Shown: piece by piece, positions 1 to 10,700 of the stretch | Numbering within the stretch: the first letter of the stretch is position 1 | Layout: each line of letters starts with the position of its first letter | DNA from: Setoptus koraiensis | Taxonomy: Eukaryota; Arthropoda | Direction: 5' to 3' | Assembly: GCA_048013815.1 (NCBI GenBank) | Contig: CM106585.1 | Location: 17,050,001-17,114,000, forward strand | Length of the DNA stretch: 64,000 bases | Translations under genes and position numbers: made by a program | Notes under the pieces: generated by a model | The model's input: only the letters and a program-made list of their open reading frames with translations | Told to the model about the DNA's origin: nothing | The model's database searches: none

Positions 1-3000
1 CTTTGGCCAGTGCGCCAGACCTAGAGTTGGCTGGCAAATAGATCCGTTTGGGCACAGCAACGAGCAGGCGTCATTGTTTGCCCAATTTGGATTTGATGGC
101 ATGTTCTTTCAGCGGATACATTTTCTAGACAAATGGTCACGATCAATGAGCAAATCGTTGGATTTGATCTGGCGCGCCGACGAGGCACTAGCCAGCGATT
201 CGGGCTCTATTTACACAAACGTATTTATAGACACGTACAATGCGCCCTCGACATTTTGTTTTGATACGTTCTGTTTGGACGCCAATCTAGTGGACAACAA
301 CAAATCGTACGAGTACAACATCGAGGAGCGAGTGTCCAGTTTCGCTGGCTACGCCAAATACTATGCGCAACACAAGCGAACCAACCACATAATGATACCG
401 ATGGGGGGCGATTTTCAGTACACTTCCGCCAGGCAAAATTTCAAGAATCTCGACAGACTGATCAAGTATTTGAACAAGATGCGACCCGATCAGATTCATG
501 CCTTTTACAGCACACCCAGCTGCTATCAGTACGCGCTGAACGAGGCCGGCAAGGCGGCCAATGTGAGCTGGCCCCAAAAACTGAACGATTTCTTTCCGTA
601 TGCCACGGATCAGCACACCTATTGGACGGGTTATTTCACCAGCAGGCCGGCGCTGAAATTGTTTGAACGAAAATCGTCGACAATATTGCAAGTGAGCAGA
701 CAAATGGCTCTCATCAAGATGATAGACAACCTGAGAGCAACGCCGGCATACAGTAACAATAATAGCGACACCAGCGCCAATTGGAACTACGATCTACTCA
801 TGCACCAAGAGCAATGTTTGGACCGGATGTGGCAAGTGATGGGCGACATGCAACATCATGACGCCGTCACAGGTACGGAGAAACAGCACGTGGCAAACGA
901 TTATTTGAGACGGGCCACTGATGCAATCAATCAGTGTATCGGTGCTATTACGTTGAGTCCATTGCAACAGCAACAGCAATCAAAAGCAACAACAGCAACA
1001 ACAACAAAAGATGCGACTAGCTTGCCAAACAAACTGGCCACCGAATCAACCACCGGTATGTGGTGTCCGGCGCTAAACATAAGCAACTGCTGGGCCACAG
1101 AATATTATCTCAGGCCACTGTCGGACAGCAGCGACGGCATCAGAGTGAACCTGTTCAATCCTTTGAGCGAGAAACTCGTCCAGACACCCATAAGGTTGCC
1201 CTGTCCCAGCCCGTGCGAACTGGACAAGCTGTCCATTAGGGACATGTCAACAGGTGAACAGGTCAGTGTCATAGTGAAAGTGCCCCTCAATGCCGGCTTA
1301 GAGAAGCTCAGATATAGAGTGTCGCTAGCTGATGAAGAGATTCAATTTTATGCAAATCTTCCACCTGTTGGCTACAACTCGTACGAGATAGTTGTCAAGC
1401 CGGGCCAAAACGACAGCCAAGAACAAGCATTCACAATGGGGCCCACACCGGCACCAGCGCTCCCAACAAACAATAACAATAATCCTTTTGAGCACATATA
1501 CAACAGTGACAGATGGATAAGAACGTCGCCCAATTACAATGATCAGGATTTGGGTGTGACGAGTAAGTGGAGCGACGACGAAACAAACACCAACAACAAA
1601 GACCAACAGCAAGTCAATAAACTGGTCAAGTTGGCAATTGGTTTGCAGCAAGCAAGCGCCAACAACAACAGATATCTGTCTGTCAATTTGGCCACGGGTC
1701 TAGTGGAGGCGCTCCATGTTGGCGACAAATATTTGCCAGTGAAACAAAAATTTGGCTTTTATTTGCCCGTAAAAGGAAGCAGATCGTCAGGCGCCTACAT
1801 AATGAGGCCAAATTCTAGCGAGCCGCAATTGTTCCAACAGCCAGAGAGATTTAAAATATTCGTATCGGAATATATTCTAGAAATTCATCAGCAATGGAAC
1901 GAATGGATATGGCAAACAATTAGAGCAGACGCCTATTTGGATTACATAGAATATGATTATGTTGTTGGACCGTTGCCCAAAGACGAAACAAGCAAGCTTG
2001 GCACAGAGTTTATTAGTCGGTATGAGACTGATTTAAACACACATGGCGTATTTTATACGGACTCTAACGGTCGTCAATTGTTGACTCGGCGCACCATTGA
2101 TCCCAATGACACTAGCGAGCCGGTTGCTGCAAACTATTATCCAGTGACCACCACAATAATGCTCAAAGACCCCAACGCAACCAGACCAATTGACGTGGCC
2201 ATACTGACCGATAGAGCACAAGGCGGAACTAGCCTGGCAAATGGTCAGTTGGAGTTGCTCATACACAGACGGTTGCTGGTAGATGACAATTTTGGCGTTA
2301 GCGAAGCCCTCGACGAACCGGGCGAGGATGGCCGAGGCGTTGTGATACGCGGACAGCACAGGATGCTGGTCAAGTTCAGCAATCAATTATCAGAGCGAGA
2401 AAACAATAACAACGGTGACAAACAGGCTCAAGCGGCGCCCAGATTCCTGATTAACAAGAGAGACAATCTCAGATCGTTCACTCGGCAGGCTCACCAGCAA
2501 CTGAAGCACGGCGATTTCAAGCCAGACAGCTCAATCTTTCAATCTAAAACTGCCCTTCTGATGGACAGAAGCCTCGATCAGATACGCCAACAGTCCATCA
2601 GGTTTCTGTTGAGGCCCATAGTGACATTTGAGCCCATCAAAAAGGGTGCATCGCAGCAGCAAGTTTCGAATGGGCCGTCTACAGCGGGCGCTGTTAGCCT
2701 GTTGAACAATTCTTTGCCGCAAAATGTTCACTTGTTGACAGTGCAACCGTGGAAGGACAAACAAATATTGTTGAGATTGGAGAATTTGCAAAATCCGTTG
2801 ACGTTGCACCAGTCGTTTTATCCCGACGAGATGTACCAACAAATGCTCAACATTTACAAAGAGATGCCCCCAGTGAACACGTTGAGGCAGGCGACAAATG
2901 ACACCAGCAACAGCACTGGCGACGATTCCGTCGGTGTCAATTATGCCGGTCAGTTAGCAAGTGGCCAGAAATTGGCGGATCAATCGCCGAAATGCAAGCG

Positions 3001-3454
3001 CTTGCATTCGCACTATCAACGAAGCAAATACGATGGCCGATATCACACACATCGCTTGCCGTGTGCCGCCAACAGTAACAGCCCGTATAACAATGCGGCA
3101 ACAATTTTATCCGGTCGCAACATCACAAATGAGCAATTGGACAGTGTTTGTTTGGAACGCCAGAGATTGTTTTATTCGCAAATGGAGACGAGAGTTGAGC
3201 TGGAGTATTTATTCAATCACGTACGCATTGTAGAGCTGCAAGAGATGACATTGGGAGCAAACGAGAATCTTGACCAATTGAATCGACTGAATTGGAACAA
3301 CAACAACAACAACAACAGATCTGCCGACGACAATTTGTTGTTGCAGGGAGCTTGTGATAGTTTTACGCCTCTAACGGACAACAACAGTCAGACGAGCATA
3401 ACTCTGACGCCTCGCCAGATCAGAACCTACATAGCGCGCATAGAGAAGATATAA
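1..3454 (+). CDS. MAN2B1: Lysosomal alpha-mannosidase (GH38), 5' end outside the window
   Basis: Glycoside hydrolase family 38 enzyme that removes alpha-linked mannose from N-glycans in the lysosome. The open frame is already running at base 2 and reads FGQCARPRVGWQIDPFGHS; the Asp of DPFGHS (bases 41-43) is the family's catalytic nucleophile and zinc ligand. The middle-domain motif QHHDAVTGT (near base 850) supplies a zinc-ligand His. Further on, the stretches HGVFYTDSNGRQ, EPVAANYYPV and LTDRAQGGTSLANGQLEL are typical of the lysosomal branch rather than Golgi mannosidase II. About 1150 codons are present without an intron; the N-terminal part with the HxD zinc motif and signal peptide lies upstream. 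The protein is longer than the human enzyme because of Gln/Asn/Thr-rich insertions (bases 965-1010, about 1465-1485, 3297-3318). The stop is TAA at 3452-3454. Family assignment is firm; the lysosomal subtype is likely. Confidence 0.93.
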   Translation, partial: FGQCARPRVGWQIDPFGHSNEQASLFAQFGFDGMFFQRIHFLDKWSRSMSKSLDLIWRADEALASDSGSIYTNVFIDTYNAPSTFCFDTFCLDANLVDNNKSYEYNIEERVSSFAGYAKYYAQHKRTNHIMIPMGGDFQYTSARQNFKNLDRLIKYLNKMRPDQIHAFYSTPSCYQYALNEAGKAANVSWPQKLNDFFPYATDQHTYWTGYFTSRPALKLFERKSSTILQVSRQMALIKMIDNLRATPAYSNNNSDTSANWNYDLLMHQEQCLDRMWQVMGDMQHHDAVTGTEKQHVANDYLRRATDAINQCIGAITLSPLQQQQQSKATTATTTKDATSLPNKLATESTTGMWCPALNISNCWATEYYLRPLSDSSDGIRVNLFNPLSEKLVQTPIRLPCPSPCELDKLSIRDMSTGEQVSVIVKVPLNAGLEKLRYRVSLADEEIQFYANLPPVGYNSYEIVVKPGQNDSQEQAFTMGPTPAPALPTNNNNNPFEHIYNSDRWIRTSPNYNDQDLGVTSKWSDDETNTNNKDQQQVNKLVKLAIGLQQASANNNRYLSVNLATGLVEALHVGDKYLPVKQKFGFYLPVKGSRSSGAYIMRPNSSEPQLFQQPERFKIFVSEYILEIHQQWNEWIWQTIRADAYLDYIEYDYVVGPLPKDETSKLGTEFISRYETDLNTHGVFYTDSNGRQLLTRRTIDPNDTSEPVAANYYPVTTTIMLKDPNATRPIDVAILTDRAQGGTSLANGQLELLIHRRLLVDDNFGVSEALDEPGEDGRGVVIRGQHRMLVKFSNQLSERENNNNGDKQAQAAPRFLINKRDNLRSFTRQAHQQLKHGDFKPDSSIFQSKTALLMDRSLDQIRQQSIRFLLRPIVTFEPIKKGASQQQVSNGPSTAGAVSLLNNSLPQNVHLLTVQPWKDKQILLRLENLQNPLTLHQSFYPDEMYQQMLNIYKEMPPVNTLRQATNDTSNSTGDDSVGVNYAGQLASGQKLADQSPKCKRLHSHYQRSKYDGRYHTHRLPCAANSNSPYNNAATILSGRNITNEQLDSVCLERQRLFYSQMETRVELEYLFNHVRIVELQEMTLGANENLDQLNRLNWNNNNNNNRSADDNLLLQGACDSFTPLTDNNSQTSITLTPRQIRTYIARIEKI

Positions 3455-4142
3455 CACAATATATAAATAATAATAACAAGACATGTTCACGTGAATGTCT
3501 CATGCAGCGCGATCATCAACGAAATATTCAAATAAAATAGTATTAGACAAAACAGCTCGTTGCAGCCATGATTGCGTTAGCTGCAGCTATTGCTGCTATT
3601 GCAGAGCTCGCGTGCTCGAACTGACCCACCACGACTGCCCATCGATCCGGTGGGGCCCCGTCGGTGGGCTGGCGCACCTCAGTGTGACTTGTGGCTGCCG
3701 GTGCAGCCAGAACAGCGGCAAATTTGTTGGCCGGATTGGCGTTGAGTTTCTTTCAAGTTCGACGGTGACATTGCGAACGGCATTCGTTTGCGCCCAACTG
3801 TCCCCTTTTTGACAATGTCATATCAATGAAAACAAATCTCAATCGGTTTCAAGAGACTCAAAACGTGAGAAATGTTGTCCCACGCTTGCACGGGCCACGA
3901 TCGAACTCCGAATGCGGCAGCCCAACAAATTGTTCAAGCAATTGGCTTGGATGTCGCGAACAATATGTATAATTAGTAATATGCAGTCGGAGCGACGGTT
4001 GTGATGCGCCGAATATGAGAAATGTTTTATTATTATTGGTATTTTATATTAATGGTGTGTGCGTGTGTCGGCAGCATTTAAAAATGCTGCCGGGTTGCAG
4101 TGTGGGTATAATTGTGTGTGAATCATTTCATTCCGTCGTTAA
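3455..4142. other. Convergent intergenic region with two poly(A) signals
   Basis: This gap separates the mannosidase from the next gene, which is read toward it. AATAAA at 3531-3536 on the plus strand suits the mannosidase 3' end. The complement of AATAAA at 4026-4031 suits the minus-strand gene ending at 4143. A near-perfect hairpin lies at 4069-4092 (listed separately). A 105-codon open frame at 3495-3812 has no recognisable motif and I do not call it a gene. Confidence 0.6.
4069..4092. repeat. Hairpin: 11-nt inverted repeat with a 2-nt loop
   Basis: CGGCAGCATTT and AAATGCTGCCG are perfect complements separated by AA. It lies just inside the predicted 3' UTR of the minus-strand gene that ends at 4143. 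It could be an RNA structure near the 3' end, or chance. Confidence 0.55.
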
Positions 4143-6047
4143 TTACAATCGCTCGTGATCCACCAGTGACCCAATACAACTCTCTATCTCTTGTCTGCTC
4201 TTCAACGGCACGGGTACCTCTAGTCTGTTGCTGGCCCCGTTGAGGCCGTACCTCTTTGCGGCGTTGTATTTGGCTAAATCGATTTCTAGCGACCACAATT
4301 CCAGGCTTTTGGCTGTCATTCGTAGCACATCGGGCAATTGACCAAATTGATTTGGATTACAATCAGTGGGATAGTTTTTGGCCAATAGACGTTGATGCAA
4401 TTCAACGCATTGATCGTCGGGCGACGCTGGCCCAGGCAACAAACTTCTGTATCTCATTGAGGCCATACGGGCACGTTCTGGGTCAATGTTGGCCAATACA
4501 AGCTTCACTGATTGCTGTAGGAATTGTTCCACCTCAATAAATTGTCTGTCGAATTGCAATGGCGTGTTGAGTTCGTGCTCGAGAACTTTAGCCCGCAGAT
4601 CGTCCATGGCAAACGCAAACTCAACGTTGTCTCGTCTAATGGAACTTGATTCGCTTCTAAACGATGACAGTGCCGACACAATGTCTATCAATCTACGCCG
4701 GGCACATTCATCTTCGGCTATTTGCGCGTACAAGCGAGGCCACGAATCCGATTTTTCCTGTTGATTCTCCGCCAAATGATTGAACAGTGCCTTGGCTAGA
4801 CGCAACGAATTCTTTTTGCATTCTCTAATGTTTATCGTGGAATTTTGCTCCAAACCATTGCCGCTCACATAGCTGCTAACTCCGCCAACCACGCCATCCA
4901 AAGCGGCCGAGTTTTGTTGAGACAAAGCAGAGCCGCCACTTCCGCCCGACATTGACACACTGTCTGACGGACTGGCCAATCGGTGTCTGTTTCCGTTTAT
5001 TTTGGCGGGTAGGTCGTCGAGCCATTGATTTGTTGACTGTAGCGATGGATTGGGCGAATTGCAATTGGGCGACGATGCCTCGTCGGCACAATCGCACCAG
5101 GCTGCCTCGGCCATCAATCTAAGATCGTGGGCCGTGCATTTGCCCACTACTGGCCAACCTCTGCTACTAACTCCGTTTGATGCATCTTGCTGAACTGGCT
5201 TGCCAGACGTAACTGCGCCTGTGCCCGCATCCTGACCGACCAACGGACTGCTGTTTGCAGCCAACAAACCACCCAAAGCTGAGCTGCCACTTTTGCCCGT
5301 TAGCTGGTTAGCGTCACCGGGAGTGGCGCCTGCCAAGGCCTGTTGCTGTAATGGCTGGGAGGATCTGAGTATTGGCGAGGCCGAATTGTGTTGAACTGTG
5401 CTTAATCGTGAACTTAGCTTCTCTAAATCAGTGAATTTCAAGCTCATAAATTCAAACAGTGACTTGCGAACATTTGAACGTTGGCTGTACAATGGCGAAC
5501 TGGGCTCCTCTAAGCTCTCCGGTTGTGGATTACATAATGTCTCGGCCAATAGATGTAGCGGACCTAAGCCTCCCTTGATGCCAAGCGTGACAGCGTCCAA
5601 TGTTGCGTTGGACAACAATGGCGCGTTGCTTGGTGGCTGTTGTTTAGCTTGCGACGGATACAATTCATTGGGCGCCGATGATTTGTGGCTCACTGGCGCT
5701 TGTTGTAAATGCTGCTGTTGTTGTTGTTGTGCAACAACAGGTGCCACAGGTGAACCAGCGGCTTTCAGAGCCGCCGGTTGTTGAGTTTGCTGGGGAACAG
5801 AGTGAGCAGGCTGAACTGACTGAGCTGAATTCAATTGATTGTTGTGTAGTTGTTGTTCATGAACTGGTGCAGCAGATTTCGATTGGGGCGTCTGCTGTAG
5901 TTGTTGTTGTTGTTGTTTGGCGTTGGCAATGTGGGCAATCTGTTGTTGATGTTGTTGTTGCAGTGTGGCAGCGGAAACCGAATAAAAGATGAATGATGCC
6001 AATAAAATTTGAGTAAATACAAGCACTGCTAGATGGGCCACCTTCAT
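4143..6047 (-). CDS. Unrecognised secreted protein with a Gln-rich N-terminal half
   Basis: An uninterrupted 634-codon frame. I do not recognise the family. The first 26 residues look like a signal peptide (MKVAHLAVLVF then a hydrophobic run ending FYSVSA), so the product is probably secreted or enters the secretory pathway. Residues about 27-150 are low-complexity Gln/His/Pro. A first ordered segment starts near Cys172, a short Cys cluster sits near residue 304 (CTAHDL, AAWCDCAD), and the C-terminal third (about 405-634) is charged, probably helical, and holds several Cys that could pair. No transmembrane segment follows the signal peptide. The start ATG (6045-6047) is chosen because it directly opens the signal peptide. 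A poly(A) signal lies about 110 nt past the stop. Length, signal peptide and ordered C-terminus argue for a real gene. Confidence 0.65.
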   Translation of the reverse strand: MKVAHLAVLVFTQILLASFIFYSVSAATLQQQHQQQIAHIANAKQQQQQLQQTPQSKSAAPVHEQQLHNNQLNSAQSVQPAHSVPQQTQQPAALKAAGSPVAPVVAQQQQQQHLQQAPVSHKSSAPNELYPSQAKQQPPSNAPLLSNATLDAVTLGIKGGLGPLHLLAETLCNPQPESLEEPSSPLYSQRSNVRKSLFEFMSLKFTDLEKLSSRLSTVQHNSASPILRSSQPLQQQALAGATPGDANQLTGKSGSSALGGLLAANSSPLVGQDAGTGAVTSGKPVQQDASNGVSSRGWPVVGKCTAHDLRLMAEAAWCDCADEASSPNCNSPNPSLQSTNQWLDDLPAKINGNRHRLASPSDSVSMSGGSGGSALSQQNSAALDGVVGGVSSYVSGNGLEQNSTINIRECKKNSLRLAKALFNHLAENQQEKSDSWPRLYAQIAEDECARRRLIDIVSALSSFRSESSSIRRDNVEFAFAMDDLRAKVLEHELNTPLQFDRQFIEVEQFLQQSVKLVLANIDPERARMASMRYRSLLPGPASPDDQCVELHQRLLAKNYPTDCNPNQFGQLPDVLRMTAKSLELWSLEIDLAKYNAAKRYGLNGASNRLEVPVPLKSRQEIESCIGSLVDHERL

Positions 6048-6481
6048 TTTGTAAAGCTGTTATATTCTCAAGACACAAATAAATAAAAAATTAATCTACT
6101 AATTTCAATTACTAATCAGTTTGTATTATTGGTTATTATTAGTGGATTGTTGCGTTATTACGTATGCGAATTGTCACTACGATGGGCAAAATGGATAGAC
6201 AAATTTAGTTGCATTCTAGTATACCGCGACTCTTTAGATGATATGACTTGCATGTATGAATCTATTTTGCTACTACAATTTCTTATAACTTTACAATTGC
6301 AAGTGAACAACCATTGCAGTCGCTGTTGCTACCATGCAAGACGGATGCTGCCTATACGATGTAATACGGCCAGGCAAAATCGCCAATCGTCTCACGTAAT
6401 AGCTGCTGGTCAGCCGAGGAAGCGAAAGAGAGAATAATAAAAGAGTACATTATATTCTTGTTCTTCTTGTAACTGGTATAG

Positions 6482-6545
6482 TCACAGCCTTGAACTTCAA
6501 GGGCGCGATCAACGACCCAACTACGGACACCACATCTATCCTCAG
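6482..6545 (+). other. Possible orphan coding exon (64 nt)
   Basis: A pyrimidine-rich tract runs into TAG at 6479-6481, followed by 64 nt readable without a stop (TALNFKGAINDPTTDTTSIL), then GTAAGT at 6546. This is the layout of a small internal exon on the plus strand. I found no partner exon I trust on either side and do not recognise the peptide. It may be chance, or a leftover of a lost gene. Confidence 0.2.
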
Positions 6546-6707
6546 GTAAGTCTGCCAGAAACATTTCATTTCACTAATGCTCACACACACACACGCACAC
6601 ACCAGAGGCACAAGTCAAAAGTCCATCCAAAAGCAACAGGTTGCTAAAGAACTATCGCGAATTCTTCATCTTTAAGCATCTTTTCCTTTCTACTCATCAA
6701 GAAGGAA

Positions 6708-6712
<5 letters not shown>

Positions 6713-6758
<46 letters not shown>
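6713..6758. repeat. (CT)n microsatellite
   Basis: Twenty-three uninterrupted CT dinucleotides in intergenic DNA. Confidence 0.98.
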
Positions 6759-6760
<2 letters not shown>

Positions 6761-7419
6761 CTCCTGCACACTATACTTGAGTCTGATTTCAAGCTATCGA
6801 TAATTCGTGCTCTCGTTGCTTGCCGCAGCAACAGCATAAACTCCTTTTCACTAACTAGTTTTATGCCACTAGTCTACTTTATTATGTAATCAAGCCAGTA
6901 TATAGAAGATAGTATAAGTCTTAGAGAAAGTTGCAACAACAACATTATATACACTTCCTGCACTAAGTCGATAATTGGAGTTTGTTTCATCCGAGCATCT
7001 CTTGGTCGCTTACTTGCTTGCTTCAGTGGTCAATAGCAATCATCTAATTTCTAGTTCTTAAAACCAAGTATTAGTCCGTCTTCCTCTCTCCCACTCACAG
7101 CAGCTGAAATGAAACATTGAAACGAAACCAGTTCGCTCATTGTTCGCAGACGAATCTCGTCGGGTCTGCTGAGAAGCTCAAACGAATTCCGAAACGATTG
7201 TTGTTCGACCGCCGAGGCTTCTCTTTCATTTCCCGTCAAGGACAAACTTAAGGTCGCTTCTTGTGTGTACATTTTGTGATGCTGCCTAAATCACAAGTAA
7301 CATACTCAATAGTTTGCTCGTTATCTGAATTCCATATAACTATGCAGCTCTGACACCCTACAATGGCTGCAAGCTGCATTATCTGATCAGCAAAAGTTTG
7401 TACTAGTTATTTATACTAT

Positions 7420-7635
7420 GTGAAACAAACTATCAATCGCTTCCATGTCATAATTGATGGCGTCAAAGGTACAATTGTCAACCCAATAGATTGTCCGTCA
7501 CCAATTCAAAATGGTGACATCAATGAACACATCAGTTATGTAAAAATATGCAAGTTTTGCACAAAGAGCACTAATCGCCCATGTACTGTATGCAGTACAG
7601 AGAAAAAGATGAAATCATGCATTAGTTTTAGCTAA
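7420..7635 (+). CDS. Doubtful short open frame with a Cys cluster
   Basis: A 71-codon frame whose second half has Cys spaced CKFC, then PCTVC, then a further Cys, loosely like a zinc-binding loop. It sits about 90 nt from the 3' end of Nup98-96 on the opposite strand. No family is recognised, the N-terminal half is featureless, and this length can arise by chance. Listed only because the Cys spacing is suggestive. Confidence 0.15.
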   Translation: MKQTINRFHVIIDGVKGTIVNPIDCPSPIQNGDINEHISYVKICKFCTKSTNRPCTVCSTEKKMKSCISFS

Positions 7636-7687
7636 TTGTGGTTGGCGTAAATTTGGCGGAACCTTGTAAAATTGATATCTAAGTATA

Positions 7688-7693
7688 TTTATT
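7688..7693 (-). terminator. Poly(A) signal of Nup98-96
   Basis: Complement of AATAAA, about 34 nt past the Nup98-96 stop, which implies a very short 3' UTR and shows that the reading frame really ends at 7727. Confidence 0.75.
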
Positions 7694-7726
7694 GAATGAA
7701 AAGAACCATTACAACATGTGAACGCT

Positions 7727-10700
7727 TCATATTTTGGCGTTTTCAATGAATTCTTTGGGTATCTTCAACTTCTCCACAAGCCACGTCTCGATCTCTTGGC
7801 ATTTAGAAATGTCTTTGACGTTATTAGTGTACTTTTCATTCGGGCAGATCTGGCCAATATTCTGTTCAAGGCACTTGATCAAAACTTTGTTCCTTATATC
7901 ATTATTAACTATGTGCAAAGCTATAAAACATGCCCATCTTAAATCTATCGCACCTAATTGAGCTACCATATTACAATGTATAATGTCTGAATCGGCCCAT
8001 TCCATCTCAGTGCATATAATGTGAAAGCTCTTTAGAGACTCAAGTAGAAACCACTCTTCCGAAAGGTTCATTCTTGAGGCAGCTGAAAGGATAGTTGAAG
8101 GGTTATTTCTGGACAGTATGTGAAAGTCCACGTCATTGGTGTCTGTATCCAATCTTTTGAGAAACTGCGGTAATAAATGGAATCCATACTTGTCTGGCTC
8201 TGAAACGAACGATGATACATGCAGAATGAGTAAACTCAATTGTTGAGTCCATTCCAACCCTTTGAGACAATCAATGGGCTTGTTGTCAGACGTTTTCCAA
8301 TCAGTTAAACCAGCCAGTAGAACGTAGATCTTGAGAAGCTCTTTGTCTATGTATTGGTCGGCGCAACTCATTCTCCACATATCAAGTTGTTCGATCATGA
8401 GATCCTTGTTAACGTTCGCTGATGATACTAACAAAGCTAATCGAGGGTGATTCCCATCCATCGCTACTGAACTTGCAAGATCATATCTATCACAAGTCAA
8501 ATGATATATTATTCTTTGATAAATGTTTGTGGGCACGGGTAGCTTAAGATTCTTCGACGACAACCAGTCAATAACTCTCAAGAGACGTTCGTTTTGCTTG
8601 GCGTATGGTCCATCAGTTGTTAGATTGCCATATAAAGCATGGAGAAGGTCATGGGATTCAGCGCTGTCAATATAATCGTCGGTTTCTATGTAAGGTGCTA
8701 ATGTGGGCTTCATCTGAAGTTGCGTAACAATGGAGTGAGATGTAAGGTACCTGTCCAGTTTGTGGTCGAGTTTCTCTCCCAATTGTCCGTCTGTTATTGA
8801 GGGAACAATTTTCAGTTCATGCAGAGTCACGGAATCCCCTTGGATCATTGAAAAGGTTCTGGAACCATTGATGAATCGTATTTTGGGTGAGCCACTGACC
8901 CTTACCGCTGATACGTCTTTTATCAATTTGTTTTGGGCAGCAAATAAGTCAGGTTTCAGCTTCATGTCACGGATTTTCGGTTGTTTCGGAGCGCTCACGT
9001 CTTGTGCGCAAATTTTGTCTTGAAAAAATCCACTGTTGTTGGGGCTATGTAAAGCGATTCGTTTGGTGCCGTGAACAGATATTGCTCTTTTGGAATCATT
9101 GTGAGACTTATTGAAAGCTTTGGACTCATTTATTTTATCTTCGTCGTCAAATATTGAGTTCCTAATGAGATCCAACTCAACGTACTTTTCGCTAAATATT
9201 GGAGCTAGAGCGAATGGGTTCATAGCTAAATCTGCCAGAATATTAGAGTCTACTTCTTGTTCATTTTTAGTTTTTGAGCCAGATAGATTGCTGTCACCTG
9301 ATCGGCTGCTCAACAATGAAGACGACATCCCAGGGTAGATCTGCTCAATTGTACCGTTGTATCGTAAATTAGACCTGTCGGCTCTATTGTTTTCCTCTCT
9401 TTTGGGTGTTTGACGTTCGGCTGCATCGAGGTAAGTTTCCATGTTTTGCTCCATTATGGTGGCATGACTCAGGGACGAAAGCGATTTGTTATGCTCTCGG
9501 CGTTCAAGAACAACGCGTTGTTCTACAGGCCTTTGGGAGGAAGGAGGTATAGTTGTTGGAGGGCCCATATCGGAAACTATTATAGGAAGCTGGTTGCGTC
9601 TAGCCTGAGAGTTGACCTGAACAGGTTGAACAGTTTCATCGTCTTCTGTCAAGCCGTATTTGCTGAAATGTTTGACGGCGAAAACCCAAGAACCAGTTTG
9701 TGGTCGATAATCTATGAATCTAGCTCCCTTCCTGATAGTAGCGTTCTCGATTGTTTCTGAGTACTTCATCAAATTCAGACGGTTAATATCCTTTATGACT
9801 TCGTGTGTTTTTTTGTCAACAGGCCACACTTGATGCAACGTTATTGTGGCCGGTCTATTGAGTCCTTGACCAACGGGAGGCTTGTTGTTGTCGTCTGGAT
9901 ATACAACCACTTCTTTTCGTCTGATATGTACAATCTCGTCCAAGTTGAGTCCTTTAATATCCATTTGCTGTTCAAACAAGATTGAACCATATTGGTTTCG
10001 CTCAATCAAAAATTTGTTGACAATACACGTCTTAGTCTCGGGGTTGTATAAACGTTCTAATTCATCCAGAGATGGTTGTGTTTGATAGTCCAATCTATTA
10101 AGAGTAACTCCACTTTTTGAACTGGTAAGGTTCATAGTGAATGGCTCAGGGGGTGCTCGATTTCTACTGCTATCATTAGATGAAGGGGAGCTCGCATTTG
10201 AGACAGACAATGTCTCTGGCGAAGTTAGGTTGCGAGAGTAATCTGCTAGACTAGATCTAGAGGTGACATCCCTAACGTTCAACGATTGATTCATAGATAA
10301 TGATGTTCTATTCGGGGAATTTTCTATATCGTTGATATCATCAGATTCGTTAATATTAGGTATAATATTATCGCGAGCTATCATAGATGGTGACTCATCT
10401 GGGGATTCAATTTCCGCCTCGGAGGCGTTCGAGTTCGTCTTAGATTTCAACACCAACTTCTTGATGTTTCTTTTGGGAACGAATACATCTAGTGCGCATT
10501 TCATGTCATCACCCGTGGGATCATCTAGCCCATCAAAGAGGACAGAATTCGGCCTTGCACGATCAGCACTTGAAGGTTTGGTAAGTATTGAATTAGTTTT
10601 AGCACTCATTTTGTATTGATTTAATGTTCTCGGGTCGGTAGTGAACTTGGCTTGACTCAAATCATCCTGTGTGATAGATGTGTCTCCATAAGGTAATGTT

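Larger units (their letters stand above)
6048..7726. other. Intergenic region, no convincing gene
   Basis: This stretch between the secreted-protein gene start and the Nup98-96 stop holds a CT microsatellite, one exon-like island (6482-6545) and one short open frame (7420-7635), both listed separately. The poly(A) signal for Nup98-96 (complement of AATAAA, 7688-7693) is at its right end. I see nothing else with coding character. Confidence 0.5.
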
